Shown one piece after another: positions 35,127 through 48,729 of a stretch of DNA of 64,000 nucleotides (positions within the stretch are counted from its first letter, which is position 1; every line of letters starts with the position of its first letter). The notes below the pieces were generated by a model that saw only the letters and a list, made by a program, of their open reading frames with translations, had not been told where the DNA came from and searched no databases. The DNA lies in contig MU119304.1 of assembly GCA_014904845.1 (NCBI GenBank), forward strand, positions 114,100 through 178,099, given 5' to 3'. Both the position numbers and the translations under genes were made by a program. The DNA comes from Acephala macrosclerotiorum. Its lineage: Eukaryota > Ascomycota > Leotiomycetes > Helotiales > Mollisiaceae.

Positions 35127-36373
35127 TACAGACCTTTGAGCTTTTTAGCGAGTGTGTGACTGTCCGGAACGACCCGAAGCGGGGTCAATGCCATTCACTC
35201 TATTTGGATTTGAAAATGGGGCGAGGCAACGCGGTACAGTCCTAGCCATCACCATTATGAACGTCGAGCTCTAAAGCACCCCTCAGGCGGGTCCTAGTAC
35301 TTTAGTTTTCTACAGTTGTAGTGATTGGCAATATACGACGACGCTCTTGTCGATGCTCCTGCCAAAAATTCTTTTTGACTTTCTCCAACTCCTCTAGCAC
35401 AGACCTCACATCTTCGTTTGTAGAATTGACTCTGGCAGATTATATTTGAGGTACAAACGAATGCTAGCTATGCTCATCTGGGTATCCATCCTGTTGTGAC
35501 CAATCATCCATACGCTCCAGGAACTTGCTTTCGTTTGTGAATGTGATGGCATATCTGTCATTGGTGTTGATGTATCGACAACATGAACAACCATGCACCT
35601 TAGACTCAACATGCCTTTCCTCCATTCTCCAAGTCCTGGAGCCATGCACACGATGATCTCATCGAGGTTCAGCTCGCACAAAAACCGTCATAGATTTCAA
35701 TTCTACTAAGGTGATAGCTAGACGACGCATCTAAGGATAGGACTTCAGCTCATCTAGGAGTGAGCCCTGTCAGGTACCAAAATTGTCCCAACCGATGAAA
35801 TCAAAACACTTTTTGCGGCAGATGATATCGCTATGCCAGTTGATACACACCTACGAAGGAGTAGAGATCTCTATTGTAGCGCCGCCAAAGATAATGGCCT
35901 TCATTTCTTCGCTAAAGTCCAAGTTGTAGAACTTCAAAGCAACTTGTCGAGATTCGCTTCACCTTTGTAGTCTTATCAGACGTCAGCCACCTAACTCGCA
36001 CTTCATTTCTCCACCTCTCGCTTGTCGTCTACAAAAGATCCCGACTTGAACCACTCAACTCCACACCATTTTTCGTCTTGGCGCAGATTCTTGCAAGACC
36101 CAAAGCAGCAGTGCTTTGATTCAAGCATCAATCTCACGATCTTCAATTGGCTTTGATCAATTAGTCCTGTGGACGCCTTCGAATCCGCTTATCACTCTCA
36201 CCTTTGGCGATCTCGATCTCAAATTGATCATCAAGTACTCCTCAAGCTAGGCTCCTAGTTTTTTAAGAGCTTGAGTAAGCTTTCTAAGATTTATTCTTTT
36301 GGAAATACATATAGCTAATGTTTTACAGGGCCAAAATTCTTGGGCGAAGACATCGTACCGAAGTCCTAATATA
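35127..36373. other. Gene-poor stretch
   Basis: About 1.2 kb of ordinary composition with no ORF I trust. Overlapping leftward frames at 35,406-35,681 are short and match nothing I know; a decayed gene on the minus strand is possible but not supported. Confidence 0.4.
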
Positions 36374-36891
36374 ATGGCGGATTCCAAAGATAATACTAAG
36401 GTCGTTGAAGGTGGACTGGTTGGTTTGATGGTGGCTTTGAAGCTACGTGATGATCAAATCAAGGCTTTGAAAGATGAGGTGAAGGTGAGAACCCATTTCG
36501 GATTCGTTGCATTGCGCCTATAGACTTTCAGCAGGATCTCTAATGTTTTCCGAGGGTCTTGTCCGCTAAATCAGTTGCTAATAATTGCTAGGAGTTGAAA
36601 GAATCTGTAGCCTCCAAGAATAATACCATCGCCATCCTCCGTCGTCGTATTCCGGCTTCTACGTGCCTCCTAGGTATGGGTCAACCGCAGATCATTCGAA
36701 ATAAGAATATCAAGATAGCAGAGATGGAGGGAGAATTGTCAAGGGCTCGGGACAAGATTTCATGGGTTGCTGCTGACCGTGATGCTCGTGGAATGAAGGT
36801 CAATGCACTGGAGAAGGAGGTCGCGAGGCTGAACAAGGCCCTCGATAAGAAAGCAAAGAAACTGAAGGAATTTGCGGAGGCGATGGCATGA
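36374..36891 (+). CDS. Small coiled-coil protein, function unknown
   Basis: Exons 36374-36484 and 36592-36891 give 136 aa. The 107-nt intron has a GTGAGA donor and a TTGCTAATAATTGCTAG branch/acceptor region. The protein is almost wholly charged heptad-like sequence (LKLRDDQIKALKDEVK, KIAEMEGELSRARDKI, LEKEVARLNKALDKKAKKLK), so a dimeric coiled coil is predicted. No signal or membrane segment. It lies 175 bp upstream of the start of the gene split by the hAT island, on the same strand; a functional link is unproven. Confidence 0.6.
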
Positions 36892-37066
36892 GCTCAGCAT
36901 TCCTTTCACCTTCACGGCTCTCTAGCGCACAAATGCAGTAACTTGAGGAAGAAACATTTCTTTCGTGAACCAGCTCCCAGCATTATCGGTGATAAATCTC
37001 GCAAGAAGGAGCGACGTTGTCTTGCCTGTCGCCGGATCCGAAGCGCATTCTGTTTGTACAACGCAG

Positions 37067-37110
37067 ATGTCAGGACTACAGAAAGATCCCAGCAAAGGCC
37101 CAGCGCCACC
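37067..37110 (+). pseudogene. 5' fragment of the transposon-split gene
   Basis: Starts at ATG 37067 and encodes MSGLQKDPSKGPAPP before it runs into the end of the hAT-like element at 37111. When the element and one copy of its 8-bp duplication are removed, this frame continues without shift into VAHDRSTSATNATSKKQSNN at 61,568. That continuity is the evidence that both pieces belong to one gene. An upstream start cannot be excluded because the frame is also open before this ATG. Confidence 0.7.
37103..37110 (+). repeat. Left 8-bp target duplication GCGCCACC
   Basis: Directly abuts CAGGCTCG, the left end of the hAT-like element. Identical to 61560-61567. Confidence 0.85.
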
Positions 37111-39577
37111 CAGGCTCGACTTCGATACCTGAGGCATCGATACGGTATCGATACTGGGTAGTATTAGTCAGGTATTACAAATATCGATACGTATCGATAA
37201 AGAATCGATTTTTATATCGCTTTCTTACTCCGTACTCTACAATTCCTTTTTTCTTTATTTCTCTTTTCTCGTACAACGATTTTATTTGAATTATATTCTT
37301 AAAATGTTTTTTTTATTTGAATTAAACTTTTTTTTTATAGTTTCTATTTTAATAAAATCAATTACAATTACTCAAAATTATAATACGAAGTAAAAATCTT
37401 CCGTTTAAAAGTACTATTATTATTCGATTAAAAAAAAGAATTAAATCTATTTTTATTGTATTTATTATATTAATTTAACGAAAAACTCGTCGTATAATAT
37501 TATTATAATAAAAAATATAAAAAAATATTTGAAAAATTATTATTAAATTATTATTAAAAAACTTTAAATAAAAATCAAATAACGATTAATAAATAATTAA
37601 AACAATATTATTAATAAATTAATAAAACTAATAAAAAAAAATTTAATATTAAAATTTTAAAAATTTATTTTAATATATTAATTCTCATTAAAATTTTAAT
37701 TATTTTTATCGTCGTACGAAATTTATTTTTTTATTTTATTAAATAATTAAAATTTTATATTTTTTGTTAAATATTAAATCGAATTTTTAAAAGTAAAATT
37801 ACGATTATTTATTTAAAAATTATTAATTTAATCAAAGAAATTTAAAAAAAATATTAAAATATTATATAATAAATATTTTAAATAATATTTTTATATATTT
37901 ATATTTTTTTTAATATTTATATTTTTTCAAATCGCTAGTTTTTATTAGTAATTTGTACTCATTTTACTATATACAATCAAAAAAAGTAAAAAACTTTTTT
38001 TATTTTAAAAATTTTTTTAATTATAATTCAAAAATTTAATTTATTATTTTTTGATCAATTTTTAAAAATTATAATATTGTACGAAAGTTTAAAATTATTG
38101 TAGAAAATAATATTTTTACAAATAACGTTTTTTATCGATTAATTCAAAAAAAACTAAAAAATATATTCGATTTAATTTGAAAAATCGAGTATTAATATAT
38201 TCGTTGTTTTAATTATATTATTAATCTCATTGTATAAACTTTTTTATTTATAAATATAATTGATTTGAATAATTTTAAATTGTACGATTAATCAAAAAAA
38301 ATTGAAGTTTTTAATATAATAAAAATAATAACAATTCAATTTATATTAAATTTTTATAAAATAAAAAAAATATAAAATATTAATTATTTGATTTTAAAAT
38401 TAAAATATTTAAATTATTTCCTTTTTTAAATAAATAAATACTTTTTTTTATTTTAATTCAAATAATGTAATTTATATTAAAATTGTATAATATAAAAAAA
38501 TAATAAAATATTTATTAATTTTTTATTTTAATAAATAAATAAAAAATATTTCAAAAATATTTCAAAAATAAAAAATTAATAAATTCTTTATATTTTTAAT
38601 AATAAAAAATTTATAATTTTTTTATTATTTTTTTATTTAAATTTTTATTTTATAAAATAAAAACTAATTAAAAATATATTTTTTTTAATAAAAAAAACAA
38701 AGAATTATTTATTAATTCTAATAATTTAAACTTATAAATTCATTTAATCAAATATATAATATTGTAATTTATATTCGTAAATTGATTAAAAAAACAAAAA
38801 AGTTTTATACGTTTATAAAAAAATTAATTCTAATAAATAATTGTACGAAATAAAATAATTAATATTAAATATTTTTTGTATTATTCAATTTATAATTTGC
38901 AATAAAAAAATATTATTAAAACTATAAAAAAAAATTTGAGAAAAATATTTTGATTTTTAAAAATTAAAAAAAACTTCGTACGATCAAAATTTTTTTTATT
39001 TTTTTTCAATGAATTATTTTTATTATTGAAAAAAATTTTATTTTTTTTAATTTTATTTTTTTTATAATAAATATTTTAATTAAATATTTTCAAAAAAAAA
39101 ATATAAATTTTTTTTTTTTTTCATATAATTAAATTAATTTTTATATAATAAACTAAATATAAAAAAAATAAAAATAAAAAAAATAAAATTTTCTTTTATT
39201 AAATTGAAATAATATATGAAATTTTTAATAATTATTATATAAAAATTAATATATTTTTAATTTATATCGCTATATTAATTTTAAATTCTTATAATCGTAC
39301 GAAATATATTGAAATATATTAATATAAAAAAATAATAAAATATAAAACAAAAAAATCCAATTGTAAATTAATTCGTTTTAATTAATAAATTAAATTTATT
39401 CGAAATAATTCGTAATTCGTAAATTAATCAATCAATTAATCAAAATAAAAATAAAAAAAATTATTAATTAATTTATAGTAAACGAAAATTTCTTATGTAC
39501 TAAAAGTCACGTGACCAGTACTACTCTCGAAATTAGCTATTTACAAAGATTTTTAAAGAGAGAATATATAGTTTTAT

Positions 39578-39785
39578 TGTTAATATTACTAGAAATACTT
39601 ATTATTAGTAATAAACTAAAAACGAAATAAATAAATAAATTGAATAATTCGTTAATTGATTAATTGTTTTAAATCTAGTAAATACATAAAAATTGAAAGA
39701 TATAATCTCAATTCTAGCGTAAACGGCGCTAGTCCCGATCTGGCCTAGTACCGCACGTGACTATTAAACTAATATTGTATTTACA
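39578..39785 (-). repeat. Copia A 3' LTR
   Basis: 208 bp, starts TGTTAATATTACTAG, ends TTTACA on the plus strand. Pairs with 60610-60817. Confidence 0.8.
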
Positions 39786-41078
39786 CTAGTAATTCTTTTT
39801 TTGTAATAAGAATTAATTCAATTTAATTATTTAAAAAACGTTATTATTTTTTTTTTTTATTGTAATTCGTTAATATATAAAACTCGCTAATATTTCAATG
39901 TAAAAATCATGTAATTAAATTTTAAAAACAACGCTAATAAATTAGTACTATTCTCGAAATTCGTTGAAAGTTATAAGTGTCGAAATTAAAATAATTTTTT
40001 TTTTCTTAGTTTTATAAATCAAACAATTACAAAATTCGAAATACAATATAAAAAATTTTTTTTTTTTATTTTTTTTTAATAAATATTTTCTTTAGTTTTT
40101 TACGTTGTTTTTATTATTTTCTTTTTTTTTAATTTATTCTTTTATTCGAATTTTAAAATAATTCGTATTTAGAAATTTCTTTAAAACTTTATTAAATATT
40201 AATTTTATTATAATATTTATTGAATTATTTTGATTATTAATTTATCGAATTTCTTATAATTTTCTACGTTTATACGATTGATAAAAAATTATAATATTGA
40301 TTATAAAACGCTTTTTTTTAATAGTTTTTAATTTGATTAAATATTTATATAGTGAATATGAATTTGTATAAACGATTATCGAAATTTTAAAAAAATCGAA
40401 TTATTAAATTATTATATTAATAATAAATTCGATTGTAATTATTATATCGATTTTTTTTATTATATTATATATTTCAAAAATTAAAACGTTTTTAATAATG
40501 CGTTTATTTTTAATAAAATTGTAATAAATGAGATTTTTTTTAATCTCGAATTTTTTATTATTCAATTAATATTTATTTGTTAAAATAATTTTATATTTAA
40601 TTTGAGAATTAAAATTTTTGTTGTTTACAAATAAACTATTAATAAAAACGAAAAATTTTATTGTAAATAAATTGAAAATAATATATTTAAATTCTTGATT
40701 TAAATTTTTAATTTGTTATTTTAATTTTTTATTCAATGTAATAGTTTTTTTTTTCGTTGGATTTTAATATTAAATAATAATAAACAAATTGAAAATTATT
40801 TTAAATTAGTAAATTGTAATAATATAAACTTTTTTAATTCGTTGTTTTTAATATTTAATTTGAAAATTAAATGATTTAATATTTATTAGTTTAATTTTCT
40901 TATTTTAATTTTTTTATCGTAATTAAATTATATTTTCGAATTGAATTAAAACGTATTTATTAAAAATCAATAGTATTTTTAGTATTAAAATTTTTTTAAA
41001 TTTAATTAAAAATTTAATTTTATTGAATTTATTTTTTTCGAGAATAAAAAATCTTTTTTTTACTAATATAAACGTATT

Positions 41079-41306
41079 TATCAATTCAATCATATAATCG
41101 CTTAAATGATCGATTAAATAATTTAATTATAATTTCTATTACTTTTGATAATAATTATTCTAATATTCATTTTTTAATCTTACGTCTACTCTATTTAATT
41201 ATATAAATAAAAAAATACTTTTTCTGAGAAAAAGTAAACAGAATTGAATTATTAACATTAGACTAAAATTTTAATGTTTTGTAATTTGTTCTCGAACGTT
41301 TTAATA
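41079..41306 (+). repeat. Copia B 5' LTR
   Basis: 228 bp; its partner at 47220-47447 shows many C/T and G/A differences. Confidence 0.75.
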
Positions 41307-41598
41307 TTAATCAATAATTGAATTCGTTCGATTACAAAATAACAAAATTATTTACGAAGAAATAGTAATTGAATAAAATCGATCGAACAAAAAAACCCAG
41401 ATTGTATGCAATTTATTGGTTCAATTGAACGTAAGAAAAAATAGTTTTTACTTGTATTAAAAAAAACTATTAAATTTTCAAAAAATATTACGATTTTACG
41501 TTCGTTTTATTTTCCTTAGTTTAAAATTAATTGATTTTCTACTCTACGCTCTATCGCGTATTAACAACGAGTACTTTATTGTAACTTGTTAAACAATA

Positions 41599-41599
<1 letters not shown>

Positions 41600-41662
<63 letters not shown>
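41600..41662 (+). repeat. Poly(A) tract of 63 A
   Basis: An uninterrupted run of 63 A in the leader of Copia B, about 290 bp after its 5' LTR. It is far longer than other A runs nearby and is not at an element end, so it is probably a slippage expansion or an assembly effect. Confidence 0.9.
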
Positions 41663-41663
<1 letters not shown>

Positions 41664-44600
41664 AATTCTTACGAACTCGATACGAAAACTCGTCGAATCA
41701 ATATATTTACCGGGCACGATACGACTCGATAAAATATTTTTCGAGAGTACGATTATATTTTCTCAAAGTACGATTTTGATCAAAGAAAAGTTTTTTTATT
41801 ACTTTTTCTATTTCTCGATTCGATACAATATATATTGAAATAAATATAGAATTTCAAAGTGAGAAATAATCGAGACCATGGATTATAAATAGAATATGAA
41901 AAAGTATTTTTAGAATGGACAAAGGAAATATTTGAAAAAAGAATAAATAAAAACACGAGAAAAAAATTACGTGAAATATTGCGAATAAACGAAGTATAAA
42001 TATCAAAAAAACGATTTATCAAAGTCTTAAAAGTATTGGTAAATATCGCAAATAAAAAAGAATAATTAAAGTAGTCGTATAAAGAGATTATAAAAATGAG
42101 TTTAATAGAAAACTTCAATTTATAGAAAAATACAATCGATTCAAAAATAAAACAAATTCGAAAATTAGCGTTTTTCGTTATTTTTATCGAAAAAATTAAA
42201 AAAATAGTATTAATACTTTCGAACTTCTTTTCTCAATTATCAAAACTTACCACAGGACTTTCTATAGAATAAACGACGCTACTCGAACGTACGACACTCT
42301 AAAAACAATTCCAAGAATACAATAGAATATTATTACTAGATTTGTCGTTAAAAAACGAAAACTCGAAACGAAACTCGTCGTTTCTATTATTATTAGAAGT
42401 TGAAAAACTGTTAAAAGATTTTAATCGATTAATATATAATTTCGATCGCGAGAATCAAATAATATTCAATTTCGACAAAAAATTAATTACTTTCATAAAA
42501 ATCTACGACAACAAATTCAAATACTACGAAAAAGAAAATTTATTGAATATATTTATATAAATATTCGAAAATTTATATTCGAAAACAAGCGTTAAATCTA
42601 AAAACTATCGTAACGCGTTTTCGATTATATTTATCGACGAAATTAACGAGTTTTATTACTAGAAACTCGTTGGGAAAAGTTTATCCTTCGATAGAATAAT
42701 TGAAATTATAAAATCGAATTTCGAGATTGAAAAACGTCGAAATAAAATACTCAATTGGTAAAACACGATTATACTCGCGTTAATTCGAGCGCAAAATTTA
42801 AATAAAACGATTTTCGAATACTTCGAAATATTATATCAAAAACTGATCCAAAAATAGTTTAATTTACGTTCGAATATGCGAACAAAAACTATTATACGAG
42901 ACAAGTTTTACTACGCTTACCAAAGCGTACTAAAATACTACCAAGCGTTTTTTCGATTTTTATCGAATTTTCAAGCGATATACGAAAACGTTCGCAACGC
43001 GATTTCATTTTAAGCGAAAATAGAAACAGTTTTTAAGACTTTTATAATCGAAAAAAGAAAAGTTTATCGAGATATAATCAGATTATATTTCGTAAACTAT
43101 AAATATTACAATAAAAGTATTTAATATAGTAATCGAATTAATTATAAAAAATCGACAATATATTAAAACGAAAAAAAGTATTTTGTTTGTAAAAATTCGA
43201 ATTATTAGAGTATTTACTATATACTAAAAAAAAGAAAAAGAGCGTACGACGATTTTAAAAAGTCGAGATCGTTCGATAAAAACAAAATAATTCAATTCGT
43301 AATTGAATTCGAAAAATTAAATTTTAATATCGCTAAAAAATACAAATAATTCGTTGTTGAACTTACTAAAAAAAGAAATTTACACGAAAACGATATTACG
43401 CGATCGATTAATTATTTTATAACATTTTACAATACGATTAATAAATTTAAAATTATTGAATTACTCGATCGCTAATCAATTTATTATACGATATCGAGTA
43501 TCGCAATACAATCGAAATCGCTTTCAATGTTTATTAATACAAAAACGTATTTGACGAGTCGCTATATATCAAACGTTTTTATAGATATTATAATCGATAT
43601 TGGCGTCGTTCAACGATCGATTGTCGATGAAAATTAGTATTTAATTTTTTAACGAATTCGAAACGTTAAATTAAACGGATTTAGAATTGAAAAAGTAGTA
43701 ATCAAATTTGAAATCAATGAAATTTTATTTCTTGGAATTATTGACGTCGATATATCAATTGAACGTGTTACGTTTTACGTAGTTCTAGTAAACGTACTTT
43801 TTTTTATTGTACTTTCAAAATATAAACAGATTGCGAATTAGATTCGACAATTTTAATAATGTATTTGTTCGAAATAAACGATATACGTTTATTATTAGAG
43901 TATTTAAATATCTTTGAATATTATTTGATTTACTCGAAAGTTTGATTTATAGTAATTGTAAAGTTTTTACGATAGAGACCGGTTTTACTATTTGTCATTT
44001 GATTGAAACGAAGTTCAAATAATTATACAAGTACTTTGGATATTCATCGACCGTCAAATTCGCGCGAGTATTAAAACGTGGAAAATATTCTACGAACTTC
44101 GAAGAAATTAAAAAAATAACGAGGTTTTATTAGTAATACTAAATAAATAGTAAATTTTTCGATCGTTTCAAGTTTATATTGTACGACGATTATGACTTTA
44201 ATTATTTCGTCTATTTAAACGTATTGTAAATCGATGAGAAGTTAGTACTTTAAATCGTAAATAAGATTATAGTATTTCAAATCGCGAGGTTTTTTGTAAA
44301 TATATCGACGAAAGAAATATAAAACGTTTTTCGAGTGTATTAAATCGACGTTTATTTTGAACTATTGATATTTGCTATTTATAATTTTAAAACGAATTTC
44401 AATTCTAAGAAATTTCGCAACAATATTAAAAATATAAATATCGATTTAAAGATTATATTAATAAAAACTTACAATTCGATTGGTTTAATAGAAAAGTATT
44501 ACGTTTTATTAAAACGTACGTATAATATATTATTTCAAAAATTTTTCGATTTGCAAAAAAAAAAGTAATTTCAAATGGTAATTAAAGTAATTAATGATAC

Positions 44601-45195
44601 GACGAAATCGAACGATATTATTTTTATATTTTTTGTTTTCGGCGTTTATTTTCGAATGTTACAATAAAACGCGCTTGTAATATCAATTGTCGCCAGAGTT
44701 AAAACGGTAAAAAGTGCAATAATCGTAGTTTGAGAATATTATATTATTTGTCAAATTAATGACGTTTTACGAATGAGAAATAGTCCATGGAATTATTATT
44801 TGATCGATCTATTTTTAAATTCAAACGTATTTATTTAGAGAAAAGACAAAAAATAAAAAAGATCGTATACGCTTTTAATAATAAATAGAGAAATATATCA
44901 ATTACAATTATCAAATGGACTAAGGAATTTTCGTAGTATTACAATAAAACTATTTTATCAAAATTTCGAACAATTCAAAAAACAATTAAAAGATTATTTA
45001 TTAAAAGAAAATTTACTAGAAAATTTAAACTCAAAATCAAACCTCTTTAAAAAAAGTTCAAAAACAAAGAAAAACATATTTAATTTACTTCACTCGATCG
45101 AGAAAATCTCGTATACTTCGAAAGAAAATCTACGTTCATTTCAAATTACGATAAAAATCTTTTTTTACGTTCTTAGTTTTGACAAATATATTTAT

Positions 45196-45771
45196 ATGAT
45201 AATTTGCATAAATATAGAAACTTTCGAAGTTTATTTGATCGAGAAAGAGACTAGGGATAAGCAATTATTTATAGACTTTCGCGCAAAAAAAATTATTACT
45301 ATTTCAAGTAATTCGTTTACAATTTCTTGTAAAAAAAAAATTGATAAATTAATCGCGAAAAGAATCTTTAAATTGATTTTTAATAATTCGAAAAAAATTA
45401 ATAATCAACGAATCTTCGGTTCAAAACTAGTAAACGAGATCAAAGGCATAAAAACGGCAATTTTATACGAGAAATCTCGTTTTGTAATTCAAGTATTTAA
45501 CGATGAAAATAAAAAAATAATATTAATTCAATTTTCGATTATTCAACGCATTAATCAACGAATTATTATCGCTTTAATTTTATTTTTTAAATCTAAAGAA
45601 ATCAATTTTTATTTAAAAAACATTATTCAAATATATGTGCAATTAATAATTTTATTAGTACGTATTATTTTCGTTAGATTTTCGAAGAAAATAACGAATA
45701 AGTTTTTATCAAACGTCGTTTTCAAAGTAGTTAAACCTTTTTACGAAGTTTCGAAAACGAGAATATATTAA
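45196..45771 (+). pseudogene. Copia B reverse-transcriptase remnant
   Basis: 191-codon open stretch matching the RT of Copia C position by position (KLVNEIKG for RLVNEVKG, EKSRFVIQVFNDENK for EKSRLVIQGYNDEGK, IQRINQRIIIAL for IQRASQRVITAL). The substitutions are those expected when Ala, Gly, Pro and Thr codons lose C and G. Confidence 0.75.
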
Positions 45772-47219
45772 TATAGAACGTATAATGTCTATTATAAAAA
45801 CAAGTTTTTAATAGAATTTTTAATTTTCGATTTTTATTTATTTATTACAAAGAGTAATTATATTTTATTCGAAATAATTAGTATATAAATCGACGATACG
45901 CTTATTCTGAGAAATTAAACTTTTGTAGAATTAGAAGACTTTGAATTGTAAAAAGTCAAATTGTTAATTAAATTTATAAAGTTTTTTACGTTGAATATTT
46001 TTCTATTGTTTAACGAATGTAAATTAGTAGTGGATAAGACTGGAAATAGAATTGTGTTTTCGCAAAAAGAGTAAAGTAAACGTTTAAATCTGATTAATTT
46101 GAAATCAAATTTTTACAAATAAATATATTTCGAGTAATGTACTCGGGAAGTATATATTAATTTTATTTGCCAATCGAAAGTTGCGTACAATATATCGACG
46201 GTAGTTCAATACTAATATTTCGAAAAAAGGCAAATTGTAGCGTTGAATAAGCGATTACAATAGTAAATAAACAATTTCGATCGTGGATTTCGATTTCTTT
46301 GTTTGGATTTATATTCAACGAAATTTTTCGTTTTTGTGAACGATTTTTTTGCTATAAATGAGGATTTTAATTCGTAGATCGAATATATCGTCGTTTTTGA
46401 CAATAAGACTTATAGCGATAAACAATTCGATTTGTGAAGCAATTTATTTTACTGGAGTTTAACGAAATACAAAAGAGTTACTCGTATTGTTTTAATTTTT
46501 GAGTTATATGTAATGACAATAAAAATCGATATAAAAATTTCGATTTTTATTATTTTTGATTTTATTATAAAACGACTCGGGTTGAATTTAGTTCTCGTAG
46601 TTATTTGTATCGATTTTTTTTCTTTTTACGAGTATATAATCAAATTTGATACTATCAAAGAGAAACGTTTTATAATTGATATCATGATTATTAAACAATT
46701 ATATAAACGCAAAAAATTTTCGAAGATTCGATAGATTGTTAAAAATAGTAATTCAATTGATATTATAATCAAGTTCAACGTTAATAAAATATTTAAATCG
46801 CTCGTTAATATTAATCGTTTTAATATCAAAGTACAAAGATGAATACAATGTTTCGAAGTTCAGAAATTAATCGACGAAAGTGAGAATAGCGAAGAAAACA
46901 ATCGTTGAAAAAAATAGTACTAGAAAGAAAAACGTGTAATTGTTGTTTTGGTATTTTTGATATTTTTCGATATTTTTAGTATTTTCGAGAACAGGACTTC
47001 CGATTGGCTCGGAGGTTATAAATACCGAGTTTGGGAAAATTCTTCCAAGTTTGACTTGATCGATCAAATATTACAACACGTGACGGCGATTGGTTTACGA
47101 TCAGATTTCTTTTTAGTATTTGATAGCGGAATAATGTATTGATAATCGCGATAATACTCTTTTCTGTATTTGGTTTACGAGTTGGAAAAAGCGTTTTCTT
47201 CCAAAAAAAAAATTACTAA

Positions 47220-47447
47220 TATCGATTTAATCATATAATCGCTTAAACGATCGATTAAATAATCTAACTATAATTTCTATTACTTTTGACAACAATTGCT
47301 CTAGCGTTCACTTTTTAATTTTACGTTTATTTTATTTAATTATATAAGTAAAAGAATACCTTTTCTAAAAAGAAACAAATAAAATTGAATTATTAATATT
47401 AAATTAAAATTTTAGTATTTCGTAATTTGTTTTTGAACGTTTCAATA
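47220..47447 (+). repeat. Copia B 3' LTR
   Basis: 228 bp, partner of 41079-41306. Confidence 0.75.
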
Positions 47448-48263
47448 ATATTATTAATTTATATTTCAATAACGTCGAAAAATCTTTTAATAATCGTAAT
47501 TAAAAAGCAAAAATCGTATATCGATATAATTATAAACAGTTTTTCTTTATAATATTTGTAATACGTAATTTATTAATATATTTTTATTTTCGTAATTTTA
47601 TACAAAAATTTTAAAATAATTATAATTGTATTTAATAAATATAAATAGTGGATTTTTTTCGATAAACGTATTAATATAAATCGTTAAAAATTTATCGTAA
47701 ATTGAATATAAATTTAAATAATATTACGAAATTACATTTTAATTTTTTTGTTTGTAAATTGAATTAAAAAAAGTATTAAAACAACAATTAGTCATTAATT
47801 AATTTTTTATATTATCAAAAATTGTATAAAAAAATTTTTTTTTCTTTTGTTATTATATTTTTGAATTACTAATCTCGATTTCTCGTAGAGAATATCAATA
47901 ATTTTATTTTTAATCTCATTAATTAATCTCGAATTGAAAATTCGAATTTTAATATATTTATTAAAATCGTATTAAACGAAATTAAAAACTTTTTTTACAA
48001 TTAAACTATCGATTTTCTTTTTTCAAAATACTTCGAATAATTATTTAAAAATTGTAATTATATTTTTTTTTTGTAATTTTAACAATAATTTTATATTATT
48101 TTTTTTTTTACTTATTATAAAAACTATAAAAATTTTAATTTCTTCGACAATAGTAATAAAAAATTAATCGTTAAAATTTTCGTAATTTTTTTTATTATTT
48201 TTAATAAAATTATAACGTTTATTTTATTTAAATTTTTTATTGTACACGTTTTTATTTCGTAAT

Positions 48264-48473
48264 TGTTAATATTACCAGGAATACTAATTCACATGTGAAA
48301 AAGTTAGAAACGAAATATAATAAGACTATACTATTGTATTCGTTTTAATTATAAATAATCAGAAGTAAGAGCGTAAAGTTGGAAAGTTATATTTTCCAAC
48401 TTTGCGCGTTCTCACGCTAGTCCTAGTGCAGCCTAGCGTCGCACGTGATCACGTGCTTACTCTTATACCCACA
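48264..48473 (-). repeat. Copia C 3' LTR, half RIP-mutated
   Basis: 210 bp. Compared with 54489-54698 it has 19 differences, all G-to-A or C-to-T, all within its outer ~131 bp. The inner ~79 bp are identical. Contains the 16-bp palindrome GCACGTGATCACGTGC. Confidence 0.9.
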
Positions 48474-48729
48474 CTGGCACTTCTTTCTTTATGGCAAAGA
48501 CGAAGACCAGTTTTCCAGAGAAACAAACGCAATTATCCTCCACTCTTACCGTATACCGTTGATACGTAAGACTCGCTGATTTTTCCAGTAGTCGCCTGAA
48601 ATATCAGGCTAAAAGAGGGGGATTTCCCCCATTTCTGGCCTTATCGGTCAGGCAGCCATAACTCCAAAACGCAACGCGTAAATCACTTTTCCACCCTTCT
48701 CTGTCTCTCTCTCTCCACCTCTCTCCGCT

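Larger units (their letters stand above)
41079..47447 (+). mobile_element. Copia B LTR retrotransposon, heavily RIP-mutated
   Basis: LTRs at 41079-41306 and 47220-47447 (228 bp each); duplications GTATT (41074-41078) and ATATT (47448-47452) differ by G/A. Reading rightward, frames still echo an intact Copia: gag (42,342-42,560), a zinc-knuckle-like KKYFVCKN segment (about 43,170), integrase (44,365-44,568, NSIGLIEKYYVLLKRTYNIL versus NSVEKVERYHAPLRRAYEII), RT (45,196-45,771, FGSKLVNEIKG, EKSRFVIQVFNDENK) and RNase H (46,513-46,734, DTIKEKRFIIDIM). Stops are everywhere. Inserted into the RT region of Copia A. Confidence 0.82.

Noticed and set aside
35406..35681. Possible leftward gene between the direct repeats and the coiled-coil gene
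   Set aside because: Two overlapping frames of under 100 codons, neither with a recognisable motif nor convincing splice sites.
41780..42118. Leftward 112-codon ORF rich in Phe/Ile in the AT-rich island
   Set aside because: It runs antisense to the gag region of Copia B; its composition is what RIP-mutated DNA yields by chance.
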